DNA from: Candidatus Cloacimonadota bacterium
GTDB lineage: Bacteria; Muiribacteriota; UBA6191
NCBI GenBank assembly: GCA_002402105.1
Contig: NVVD01000010.1
Span: forward strand, 53,230-109,213
Length of the DNA stretch: 55,984 nt
Direction: 5' to 3'
Each line of letters starts with the position of its first letter. Within the stretch, counting starts at the first letter, position 1. The translations under genes and the position numbers were made by a program. A model generated the notes under the pieces. The model had not been told where the DNA came from and made no database searches. It saw only the letters and a list, made by a program, of their open reading frames with translations. Shown here in pieces: positions 44,208 through 52,543 of this stretch.

Positions 44208-44612
44208 ATGAACCTAAGAAATATACTTATAGTAGAAGACGAATTACTTTTTTCACAATTATTATCAGATGCTTTACAAGATGCTGGTAATTATTGCATT
44301 GATTTGGCATCAAATGGCAAAGAAGCTCTAGAAGCTTTGAACAATAAAGAATACGAATTAGTAATGACTGATATTCATATGCCTGAAATGAACGGACAAG
44401 AGTTTATAAAAAAATTAAGAGTACAAAACTCTGAAATAGGAATAATCGTACTGACAGCTTTTCCAAAAGTAAATTATATTAGAGAGTTTAATGATTTAGG
44501 TATTGAAGACTTTTTATCAAAAGATGAGTGTGATTTAGTTGCTCTACAAAATTTAGTTAAAGAGTTTTTTAGAAAAAGAGATGTAGACTTTTTAGCAGCA
44601 GACTTTGAGTAA
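44208..44612 (+). CDS. Single-domain response regulator (CheY-like receiver)
   Basis: The 134-residue protein is a receiver domain with Glu10/Asp11 in the acidic pocket (ILIVEDE), phospho-acceptor Asp55 (VMTDIHMPEMNG), Thr at VLTAF, and Lys in FLSKDECD. A short tail (FFRKRDVDFLAADFE) follows with no output domain. Such proteins act by binding a partner, as CheY does with FliM. No kinase gene is adjacent. The FliM-N-like repeat protein at 50.1-52.4 kb is a possible partner by analogy only. Confidence 0.92.
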   Translation: MNLRNILIVEDELLFSQLLSDALQDAGNYCIDLASNGKEALEALNNKEYELVMTDIHMPEMNGQEFIKKLRVQNSEIGIIVLTAFPKVNYIREFNDLGIEDFLSKDECDLVALQNLVKEFFRKRDVDFLAADFE

Positions 44613-44623
44613 ATTAGATTATT

Positions 44624-45751
44624 TTATTGAGTTTCTTTAGTATTATTATTGAGCCACTTTAAATATTCAAGCATAATATCTTCAAGTTCTCCATCAAGAA
44701 CTTTTTCAGCAGAAGTAGTTTTAAAGTTGCTGCGTAAATCATTGACCATTTGATATGGATGCAAAACATAGTTTCTGATTTGTGAACCAAAACTATTTTC
44801 CATCTTTTCGGCTAGCCCCTTATTAACTTCTTTTTCTCGTTTTTTCATTTCTAACTGTAAAAGTCTTGATTGTAAAACTTTCATAGCGGTTTTTCTGTTA
44901 CTTAGTTGAGATTTTTCATTTTGACATGTGACAACTAGGTTTGTTTCAAGATGAGTGATTCTAACAGCTGAATATGTTGTATTAACACTTTGCCCACCAG
45001 CCCCAGAAGCACAATAAGTATCTACTCTTATATCTTTATCATTGATTTCAATTTCAATGGAATCATCGATTTCAGGAGAAACATCGACACTAGCAAAAGA
45101 TGTGTGTCGTCGTCCTGATGAATCAAATGGAGAGATTCTAACTAATCTGTGTACACCCATTTCAGACTTCAAGTAGCCATACGCATATGAGCCTTGAAGT
45201 AAAAAAGTTACTGACTTTACTCCTGCCACTTCACCAGCTAAATAATCAAGAATTTTAAACTTAAAACCTTTGATATCTGCTAATCTTTGGTACATTCGTA
45301 AAAGCATAGAGGCCCAATCACAAGATTCTGTTCCACCAGCTCCAGGGTGAATGGTGACAATAGCATTATTATGATCATATTCTCCATTTAATAAAAACTT
45401 TAAGTTAGCAGCCTTTAAAAGCTTTTGTAAACGTAAAAAAGTACTTTTAATATCAGGAATCAAAGATTCATCATCATCTGCTTTGAATAACTCTAAAGAA
45501 AAAAGGAGTTCTTCTTTTGTATCAGAAAGATTATCATAATCAGCTAAATTTTGCTTTTTTATTTGTAATTGTTTGTTTAGATTCGCTGCTTTTTCTGGAT
45601 TACTCCAGATATTAGGATCTTGGGCAAATAGCTCTTCTGTTTCTTTAATGTTGATTTTAAGAGTATCTGGTGCAATGATTGATTCAATAGAGCTAAAAGT
45701 TTGAAGAAACTCTTTAAGTTCGTATTCAATATTATCAATAATTTCATTCAT
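44624..45751 (-). CDS. prfB: Peptide chain release factor 2 (RF2)
   Basis: RF2 ends translation at UGA and UAA. The 375-residue product carries the codon-reading SPF motif at 207-209 and the catalytic GGQ at 252-254 (CASGAGGQSVNTT). The reading frame is continuous: the programmed +1 frameshift (CTT TGA) found in most bacterial prfB genes is absent near codon 25, so the autoregulation is not used here. It is encoded 14 bases after secA on the same strand. It converges on the receiver gene. Confidence 0.96.
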   Translation of the reverse strand: MNEIIDNIEYELKEFLQTFSSIESIIAPDTLKINIKETEELFAQDPNIWSNPEKAANLNKQLQIKKQNLADYDNLSDTKEELLFSLELFKADDDESLIPDIKSTFLRLQKLLKAANLKFLLNGEYDHNNAIVTIHPGAGGTESCDWASMLLRMYQRLADIKGFKFKILDYLAGEVAGVKSVTFLLQGSYAYGYLKSEMGVHRLVRISPFDSSGRRHTSFASVDVSPEIDDSIEIEINDKDIRVDTYCASGAGGQSVNTTYSAVRITHLETNLVVTCQNEKSQLSNRKTAMKVLQSRLLQLEMKKREKEVNKGLAEKMENSFGSQIRNYVLHPYQMVNDLRSNFKTTSAEKVLDGELEDIMLEYLKWLNNNTKETQ

Positions 45752-45765
45752 ATTTTAACTCAAAA

Positions 45766-48324
45766 TTAAGATTTACCGTGACATCTTTTATATTTTTTAC
45801 CAGAACCACAAGGACAGGGGTCATTTCTGCCAATTTTTTGAGCTTTTAAAGGTACATGTTTTTGCTCTTGTTGTTCTTGAAGCTCTTCTAATTCTTCTTC
45901 TGTAGAAGAATAAACAAGCTCACTTGTATCTTGGTTTTCTATTTCCATTTCTTGATCTGGATTAAAGTCTAACTTGAATAAAAGAGATATAGTGTCTTCT
46001 CTGATTCGTTGTATCATTTCATTGAATAAGTCGATTGACTCTAATTTATATTCAACTAAAGGGTCTTTTTGTCCATATCCTCTAAGTCCGATACCTTCTT
46101 TTAGTTGCTCCATTTGTGATAAATGCTCTCTCCAGCACTGATCTACAGTTTGTAGTAAAATAGCTTTTTCTACATGTCGCATAAAATCTTGGCCAAAATT
46201 TTGCTCTCTTTTGGCAAATTGCTCTTTCAGTCCTTCAAATAAAGATTCTCTTAAGGCTTTTGGTTCGAGCTTAAATTGTTCTTCGTTCATTTTGTAATTG
46301 AATAGTTCAAACATTTGAACTTGAACTTCTTCGTAGTCCCAGTTTTCTCTAGGAACTTCTTCGTTGACGAAAGAATTAGCAACTTTATTAATTGCTTCTT
46401 GCATCATATCTATAATTTGTTTTTGAAGATTTTCTTTTGTTAAGGCCATTTTTCTTTGGTCATATATAATACGACGATGCTCGTTCATGACATTGTCATA
46501 TTTAAGAATATGCTTTCTTGCTTCAAAGTGCATATTTTCAACACGAGCTTGAGCACTTTCAAGTGCTTTGCTAACCATTTTAGAGTCAATAGTTTCACCG
46601 TATTCCCAACCAACAAAGTTCATCATATTTGTCATACGGTCGCCACCAAAAACTCTCATTAAATCATCCTCTAATGATAAAAAGAATTGAGTAACTCCAG
46701 GGTCACCTTGTCGTCCAGATCGACCTCTTAATTGATTGTCGATTCGTCGAGACTCGTGTCTTTCTGACCCTAAAATAAAGAGTCCACCAACGTCTGCAAC
46801 TCCTTCACCAAGTTTAATATCTGTACCTCTACCAGCCATATTTGTAGCTATAGTTATTGTACCTTTTTGACCTGCATTGGTTACGATTTCAGCTTCTTGT
46901 TGGTGGTATTTAGCATTTAATACGCTACAAGGAATGTTTTCATTTCTAAGTAGGTTGGCAATTATTTCAGAGTTTTCAATAGAAATCGTACCGATTAATA
47001 AAGGTTGACCACTTTCGTGGCAGTCTCTTGCTGTTATTATAATTGCTTCGTATTTTTCTTTTTGAGTTTTGTAAATTTTATCAGGTAGATCTTGTCTTGC
47101 TAAAACCCTATTTGGAGGAATTGCAATAACATCTAAGTCATAGATTTCTCCAAATTCTCTAACCTCTGTTAGGGCAGTACCTGTCATTCCAGCAAGCCTA
47201 GTATAAAGCTTGAAAAAGTTTTGAAATGTAACTTGAGCTAAGGTAGAGCTTTCTTGTTGCACTTGAACGCCTTCTTTGGCTTCAATTGCACCATGAATAC
47301 CATCAGAATATCTACGACCAGGCATCATTCGACCAGTAAATTCATCAATAATAACGACTTCACCGTTTTGGACTACGTAATTTTGGTCTAAATGAAATAG
47401 ATTTTCAGCTTTAAGTGAGGCTTCGAGGTGATGGAGGAGCTTTAAATTTTCTTGAGCATAAAGATTTTCGATGCCAATAACTTTTTCACCTTTAGCGATG
47501 CCTTCATCGGTAAGGTAAACTGAATGAGCTTTTTCGTCAACGGTAAAATCTATATCTTTTTCTAGTAATTTCACCCATTTTGCCATTTTCATGTAAAGAT
47601 CTACATTACCCTCACCTGGCCCTGATATAATTAATGGTGTTCTTGCTTCATCAATTAAGATTGAGTCAACTTCATCAATAATACAATAGTTTTTTCGCTG
47701 AACCATTTCAGAGGCATCAGATGCCATATTATCTCTAAGATAGTCAAAGCCAAACTCATTATTAGTACCGTAAGTAATATCACATTGATAGGCTTTTGCT
47801 TTAGGTTCTGTATCTTGATTATGGTGAATCAAACCAACACTTAATCCTAAAAACTCGTGTACTTTCCCCATCCATTCAGAATCTCTTTTAGCCAGATAGT
47901 CGTTAACGGTTACAACGTGTACACCACGTCCCATTAGGCCATGTAAATAAGTAGGCAAAGTACTAGCAAGGGTTTTGCCCTCACCAGTTTTCATTTCACA
48001 GATATTACCTCTAAATAAAACTAAACCACCAATAAGTTGACAATTATAATGCCTTTCTCCAAGAAGTCGATGTGCTGCTTCTCTGACAGTTGCATATGCT
48101 TCTGGTAAGATGTATTCGAGTGCTTCAAAATATTCTGCATCATCATCAAGTTGTTCTTGAACTTTGATTCTTAAAAGAGCAGTTTGATTTTGAAGGGTAG
48201 AGTCATCCATTGCTTCCATTTTTGGGCTAAGAGCATCTATTTCATCAACTACTAATTGAAGTTTACGAACCTGTCTATCATTATAAGTTTTTGGTAAAAA
48301 AGATTTAATTGCATCTAAAATCAT
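45766..48324 (-). CDS. secA: Preprotein translocase ATPase SecA
   Basis: SecA drives protein export through SecYEG. The 852-residue length is standard. Walker A is MKTGEGKTL (111-119), the DEAD-like motif is in IIDEVDSILIDEARTPLII, and GRGTDIKLGEGV and RRIDNQLRGRSGRQGDPG mark the second motor domain. The C-terminal zinc/SecB-binding tail is intact (Cys837, Cys839, Cys848, His849 in CPCGSGKKYKRCH). The gene precedes prfB in the transcript. The start is supported by AGGA upstream, with somewhat long spacing. Confidence 0.98.
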   Translation of the reverse strand: MILDAIKSFLPKTYNDRQVRKLQLVVDEIDALSPKMEAMDDSTLQNQTALLRIKVQEQLDDDAEYFEALEYILPEAYATVREAAHRLLGERHYNCQLIGGLVLFRGNICEMKTGEGKTLASTLPTYLHGLMGRGVHVVTVNDYLAKRDSEWMGKVHEFLGLSVGLIHHNQDTEPKAKAYQCDITYGTNNEFGFDYLRDNMASDASEMVQRKNYCIIDEVDSILIDEARTPLIISGPGEGNVDLYMKMAKWVKLLEKDIDFTVDEKAHSVYLTDEGIAKGEKVIGIENLYAQENLKLLHHLEASLKAENLFHLDQNYVVQNGEVVIIDEFTGRMMPGRRYSDGIHGAIEAKEGVQVQQESSTLAQVTFQNFFKLYTRLAGMTGTALTEVREFGEIYDLDVIAIPPNRVLARQDLPDKIYKTQKEKYEAIIITARDCHESGQPLLIGTISIENSEIIANLLRNENIPCSVLNAKYHQQEAEIVTNAGQKGTITIATNMAGRGTDIKLGEGVADVGGLFILGSERHESRRIDNQLRGRSGRQGDPGVTQFFLSLEDDLMRVFGGDRMTNMMNFVGWEYGETIDSKMVSKALESAQARVENMHFEARKHILKYDNVMNEHRRIIYDQRKMALTKENLQKQIIDMMQEAINKVANSFVNEEVPRENWDYEEVQVQMFELFNYKMNEEQFKLEPKALRESLFEGLKEQFAKREQNFGQDFMRHVEKAILLQTVDQCWREHLSQMEQLKEGIGLRGYGQKDPLVEYKLESIDLFNEMIQRIREDTISLLFKLDFNPDQEMEIENQDTSELVYSSTEEELEELQEQQEQKHVPLKAQKIGRNDPCPCGSGKKYKRCHGKS

Positions 48325-48511
48325 ATTGTTTGAGTCCTAGAATATTATACCAATAGTTCAGTAAATCGTTAACATTTATTGTGATTTGATGGTATAAAAA
48401 ATTTATACTGTGAATAAATTTCAGTTTACTTAAAATTTTGATTGGATTCAATGTTGATAGAGAAGAGAACGTTTAAATCTAGCTTAAATGCTTTTTTAAA
48501 TCTATATTAGT

Positions 48512-48547
48512 AAAAATAAAAAAACCCCCAGCTGAGCTAGAGGTTTT
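48512..48547 (-). terminator. Rho-independent terminator of hpf
   Basis: On the minus strand, AAAACCTCTA pairs with TGGGGGTTTT around a 7-base loop, followed by a T-rich tract (TTTATTTTT). It begins 21 bases after the hpf stop. Two C-A mismatches occur in the stem. Confidence 0.8.
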
Positions 48548-48567
48548 AAGTTTTTGAGAACTTTTGT

Positions 48568-49161
48568 TTATGAAGGGTTTGCTTCAATTAGGCCAATATT
48601 GCCATCACTTCGTTTATAAACTACACTCAAAGAGTCTGAGTCAGCATTATTAAAGATTACAAAATCTTGTTGTAAAAGCTGAAGTTGCTCGGCAGCTTCG
48701 TCAATAAACATAGGCTTAGAAGAAAAGTTATTACTTCTAATGATTGTTGGTTTTGTATTTGCTTCTTTATGTTGTTCTTCTTGGGTTGTAAGAAGATCTT
48801 CATCAAATTCAAATACGGCATGTGTGAAAGCCAACTGATCTTTTTTATGTTTTCTATACGGTTTTTTCTTTCTTTTGTCTTTATATCTTGTAATTTGCTT
48901 AGTTAACTTATCTAAAATTAAGTCAATAGCAGCATACATATCCTTATGAGATTGTGATGCTCGAAAATTAATACCTTTGGCCCAAACGGTTACTTCAGCA
49001 GTATGTAAAGTGCCTTGACTTTTTGTTTGTGCAACAGATAAAATTGCATCAATTTCGTCGATGTGATCTACATATGAAGCAAGAGAATCTAATTTTTTTT
49101 CAGCAAATTCTTTAAGTGATGGTGTTAGTTCGATTTGTCGACCAGTAAGTACTATTCTCAT
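48568..49161 (-). CDS. hpf: Long-form ribosome hibernation promoting factor (HPF)
   Basis: The 197-residue protein has the N-terminal RaiA/sigma-54-modulation fold at 1-105 (MRIVLTGRQIELTPSLKEFA, TLHTAEVTVWAKGINFRA, DMYAAIDLILDKLTKQI) and a C-terminal dimerisation domain at about 135-195 (FSSKPMFIDEAAEQLQLL, FVIFNNADSDSLSVVYKR). Long HPF dimerises 70S ribosomes into inactive 100S particles in stationary phase. AAGGAGG is 5 bases before the start, and a strong terminator follows. Confidence 0.95.
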   Translation of the reverse strand: MRIVLTGRQIELTPSLKEFAEKKLDSLASYVDHIDEIDAILSVAQTKSQGTLHTAEVTVWAKGINFRASQSHKDMYAAIDLILDKLTKQITRYKDKRKKKPYRKHKKDQLAFTHAVFEFDEDLLTTQEEQHKEANTKPTIIRSNNFSSKPMFIDEAAEQLQLLQQDFVIFNNADSDSLSVVYKRSDGNIGLIEANPS

Positions 49162-49442
49162 GATCGCCTCCTTAGAAATTTAGTTAGTTCAATGGTTCAA
49201 ATAACCATATATGTTAGTTAATTTTATCATAAATAGTTTGGAGATTCAAAGAAGATAAGTAATTATTTATAGCTATTTAATAATTATTTAGAAGCGTAAA
49301 TTGTTAAAAATTTCAAGTTTTTGAAAGAGCTAATTTATATATTTATTTTGAGACTAAATTGAGTGTAAGTGTTATCTTATTTTTTATTCAAAGTTCGAGA
49401 AAGTTTGTTTTTTTAAGAACAGTACTTACTGACGAGGTAGAG

Positions 49443-49469
49443 AGGGACGTAGAGTTGTTTGACACTATA
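49443..49469 (+). repeat. REP-like repeat, copy B
   Basis: AGGGACGTAGAG followed by TTGTTTGACACTATA. Related to copies at 43409 and 49482 through the core G-T-N-TGACACT. Confidence 0.45.
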
Positions 49470-49481
49470 ATAATTTACAAT

Positions 49482-49509
49482 TTGGGGCATAGAGGTGTTT
49501 GATACTTTA
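49482..49509 (+). repeat. REP-like repeat, copy C
   Basis: TTGGGGCATAGAG followed by GTGTTTGATACTTTA. It matches copy A over its full length with a few changes and ends 20 bases before the DUF3109 start. Confidence 0.5.
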
Positions 49510-49528
49510 CGTGCTTTAACGAGGGAAA

Positions 49529-50086
49529 ATGTTTTTTATAGAAGATGTAATGGTTTCAGAAGGGTTGAAAACTCTTAAATTTGGATGTAACTTAGAAAAA
49601 TGTAAGGGTCTTTGCTGTGTGGATGGTGATTTAGGTGGTCCAGTAACAAAAGACGAGCAAGACTGGATAAAAAATAATAAAGATTCTTTTTATGAGCACT
49701 TAAGTGAAGATGCGAAAGCTGTTGTTGATAGAGATGGTCTTATTTATAAAGATAATGATGGTGCTTATACCCCTTTATTAGAAGAAGCTGGAGCTTGTGT
49801 TTATTTAACAGAAGATATCGATGGTATTCAAAAGTGTATTTTTGAAAGATTGTATTTTGAAAGAAAAATTGATTTTAGAAAACCCTTATCTTGCCATTTG
49901 TTTCCTTTACTTGTTTCAGAAAATCATTATTCAAAAGTTTTGAGCTTTGAAAAGAGGGCAACTTGTAACGGGTGTTTTACTAAAGATTCAAAGCTTATGG
50001 TAAAGTTTGAACAAGAAGCGTTGACAAGACAATTTGGTCAAGATTGGGTAAAAAAACTGTATGAAGCTCTAAATATTGAAGTTTAG
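49529..50086 (+). CDS. DUF3109 family Cys-rich protein
   Basis: The 185-residue protein has the family opening FGCNLEKCKGLCCVDGDLGG (Cys20, Cys25, Cys29, Cys30), LEEAGACVYLTED, and SCHLFPLLVS followed by ATCNGCF. The Cys pattern suggests metal or Fe-S binding as in the related YkgJ-type zinc/iron-chelating domains. The family is common in Bacteroidetes; its role is unknown. GAGGG lies 4 bases before the ATG. It is convergent with the repeat protein, 2 bases apart, and is probably alone in its transcript. Confidence 0.88.
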   Translation: MFFIEDVMVSEGLKTLKFGCNLEKCKGLCCVDGDLGGPVTKDEQDWIKNNKDSFYEHLSEDAKAVVDRDGLIYKDNDGAYTPLLEEAGACVYLTEDIDGIQKCIFERLYFERKIDFRKPLSCHLFPLLVSENHYSKVLSFEKRATCNGCFTKDSKLMVKFEQEALTRQFGQDWVKKLYEALNIEV

Positions 50087-50088
50087 TT

Positions 50089-52407
50089 CTATAGTTCAGG
50101 TTTTTTTTGAAAGAAGTCTAAAGCTTTATTAAAAGATTCATCTGTAACTGACCCTAATTTGGTTTCAAATTTAGAATCAAAAGCTTCCTGAATTTCTTGC
50201 CATTTAGAAGAATTACTATTAACTTTAGCATCTTTTGCATTTTCTGAACTTGTAATAAAATCTAATCTCAAGGTCTTTTTTTCACTAATTTTAAGATAAG
50301 CAGTTCGTTTTAAATAAAACTTTTTATTCTTTTTCAAAGAATAATCGATGTAAAATATTTTTTTACCCGATTCAAAATCAATTTCTGTAGTTTTTAAACC
50401 ATAGTGTTTTTTTATAGATTTGATAGCATCATTTATAGAGATTTTAGTATTGAAAATACTAATAGCTCCCCAAGGCTTATTTTCTCCAAGATTAAACCTA
50501 GCTTTTAAACTTGACTTTTTCTTTTGGTCAGATGCTTTTAAAACCCATTGAATAGGTTTATCTTGAGAGTTCTTTTTCATGGTTTGAACATATTGGTGTA
50601 CGCTGTACCCGCCACCGATACAAGCAATTAAAACAAAGGATGCAACTAAAAGTTTTTTCCAATTTTTAGCTTTCTTCTTTTTAGATTTAGGTGGAGTAAA
50701 CTGTTTATTTGGCTTATCTTTGCTTGTTTTATTAACCTTTTCTTTTGGCTTATGATCTTCTTCAAAGACTTCTGTTAAATTAGTAGTTGTAGATAGCAAT
50801 GCATCTAATTGTGCTTGTCGATTTGCTTGAATCTCACTATCAACCTCTTTATCTTCTGATGGAATAGCACTAGAAGATGGTTCTTGAGAGCTTTCTTCTG
50901 CCTCTTTAATCATTGCTGCTACTTCATCAGGATTTAATTCATCTGGTCTTGGTTTGGATTGTTTTGGAGTAGGTTTTTTTTCGATATTTGTTTCAGATTT
51001 TTCTTCAAACATTTTGGCAATATCTTCGTTACTCATTGCTTCTGAATCATCAGGATCTGTATTATTTTTTGTATCAAAGAGTTGACTAATTACATCTGAT
51101 TGTTCGTCGTTTGCTTGTTCTTTGAAGAGATCTGAAATCTCATTTTCACTAAGAGAGCTTCCATTATTTGAATTATCTATATCAGATCCATTTAATAAAC
51201 CTTGGATATCATCTTGGGATAGAATAGAGTCATCTGCAACATTTTCTTGAGAGTTGAGAATATCCATTTGGTTTGCACCAACGATATCATTTTCTTGGCT
51301 GTTAGCAACAAGATTAGCGATATCATCAGGGCTCATGATGGAATCATCATCATCTTCTTCAACCGATACATTTGGTGTTTGGGGTTGAGAGTCTGCAATA
51401 AGATTAGCGATATCATCAGGGCTCATGATGGAGTCATCATCTTCTTCAACTGATACATCTGGTGTTTGGGGTTGAGAGTCTGCAATAAGATTAGCGATAT
51501 CATCAGGGCTCATGATGGAGTCATCATCATCTTCTTCAACTGATACATCTGGTGTTTGGGGTTGAGAGTCTGCAATAAGATTAGCGATATCATCAGGGCT
51601 CATGATGGAGTCATCATCTTCTTCTTCAACTGATACATCTGGTGTTTGGGGTTGAGAGTCTGCAACAAGATTAGCGATATCATCAGGGCTCATGATGGAA
51701 TCATCATCATCTTCTTCAACCGATACATTTGGTGTTTGGGGTTGAGAGTCTGTAATAAGACTAGCGATATCATCAGGGCTCATGATGGAGTCATCATCTT
51801 TTTCAATTGATACATTTGGTGTTTGGGGTTGAGAGTCTGTAATAAGATTAGCGATATCATCAGGGCTCATGATGGAATCATCATCTTTTTCAATTGATAC
51901 ATTTGGTGCTTGGGGTTGAGAACTTGCAACAAGATTAGCGATATCATCAGAGCTCATGATGGAGTCATCATCATCATCTTCTTCTTCAACTGATACATTT
52001 GGTGTTTGGGTTTGAGAGCTTGCAACAAGATTAGCGATATCATCAGAGCTCATGATGGAGTCATCATCATCATCTTCAATCGATACATTTGGTGTTTGGG
52101 TTTGAGAACTTGCAACAAGCGCTGCAATATCATCGGGATTCATGATAGAGTCATCATCTGCTGGATCTTTAGTTGTTTGATCTTCTGACTTTGCAACAAG
52201 TGTTGCTATATCATCGGGGTTCATTATTGATTCGTCATTTTCCACTATTGGACCTGATTCATTTAATGTTTCTTCTGTTTCTTCAATAGGATTTAAAATG
52301 TCTTCATGAGTAGCGGCACTAGTGTCTTCTGGAAAAGAATTTTCTTTTGCTTCTTTTTCAGCTTCTTCTACTATTCTTTGTATTTCACTATCAGAAAAAT
52401 TTGCCAT
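50089..52407 (-). CDS. Membrane protein with tandem FliM-N-like repeats
   Basis: The 772-residue protein has an acidic cytoplasmic N-terminus, residues about 60-375 of about eleven repeats of 28-33 residues (consensus DDSIMSPDDIANLIADSQPQ), one unit almost equal to the FliM N-terminus (DDSILSQDDIQGLLNG near 392-407), and further diverged units (SLSENEISDLFKE, AMSNEDIAKMFEE, ELNPDEVAAMIKE). A basic patch and one membrane helix follow (WKKLLVASFVLIACIGGGYS at about 584-603), then a small C-terminal domain on the other side. Escherichia coli FliM begins MGDSILSQAEIDALLNG and binds phospho-CheY with it. The likely role is multivalent docking of receiver domains (inference). Confidence 0.85.
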   Translation of the reverse strand: MANFSDSEIQRIVEEAEKEAKENSFPEDTSAATHEDILNPIEETEETLNESGPIVENDESIMNPDDIATLVAKSEDQTTKDPADDDSIMNPDDIAALVASSQTQTPNVSIEDDDDDSIMSSDDIANLVASSQTQTPNVSVEEEDDDDDSIMSSDDIANLVASSQPQAPNVSIEKDDDSIMSPDDIANLITDSQPQTPNVSIEKDDDSIMSPDDIASLITDSQPQTPNVSVEEDDDDSIMSPDDIANLVADSQPQTPDVSVEEEDDDSIMSPDDIANLIADSQPQTPDVSVEEDDDDSIMSPDDIANLIADSQPQTPDVSVEEDDDSIMSPDDIANLIADSQPQTPNVSVEEDDDDSIMSPDDIANLVANSQENDIVGANQMDILNSQENVADDSILSQDDIQGLLNGSDIDNSNNGSSLSENEISDLFKEQANDEQSDVISQLFDTKNNTDPDDSEAMSNEDIAKMFEEKSETNIEKKPTPKQSKPRPDELNPDEVAAMIKEAEESSQEPSSSAIPSEDKEVDSEIQANRQAQLDALLSTTTNLTEVFEEDHKPKEKVNKTSKDKPNKQFTPPKSKKKKAKNWKKLLVASFVLIACIGGGYSVHQYVQTMKKNSQDKPIQWVLKASDQKKKSSLKARFNLGENKPWGAISIFNTKISINDAIKSIKKHYGLKTTEIDFESGKKIFYIDYSLKKNKKFYLKRTAYLKISEKKTLRLDFITSSENAKDAKVNSNSSKWQEIQEAFDSKFETKLGSVTDESFNKALDFFQKKPEL
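51297..52170. repeat. Tandem coding repeat, about ten units of 84-99 bp
   Basis: Units share the block GCGATATCATCAGGGCTCAT (plus-strand reading). They differ mainly in the number of TCA/TCT codons for the Asp/Glu run and in a few substitutions. The unit length varies by multiples of three, so the frame is kept. The array is a likely site of slippage or recombination. Confidence 0.9.
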
Positions 52408-52543
52408 ATCTTCAAATTGAAATTATCTCGTAATATGAAATAAATCCAAATGTATCATTCCAACTCTTTAAAACCAAGTTATATAAACCTAGTAAGATTA
52501 AAAGGTTAATATTGTCTAAAGTCGGCAAAATATATGAAAATAC

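Larger units (their letters stand above)
49162..49528. other. 367-base gap without a gene
   Basis: The gap lies between divergent hpf and the DUF3109 gene. It is AT-rich. It holds two REP-like copies (49443 and 49482). No credible ORF, tRNA or strong promoter was seen in it, although the hpf promoter must be within its left part. Confidence 0.7.

Noticed and set aside
51297..52170. Regular repeats resembling a CRISPR array
   Set aside because: The periodic block is in frame inside a long protein gene, the 'spacers' are also similar to each other, and no cas gene is present.
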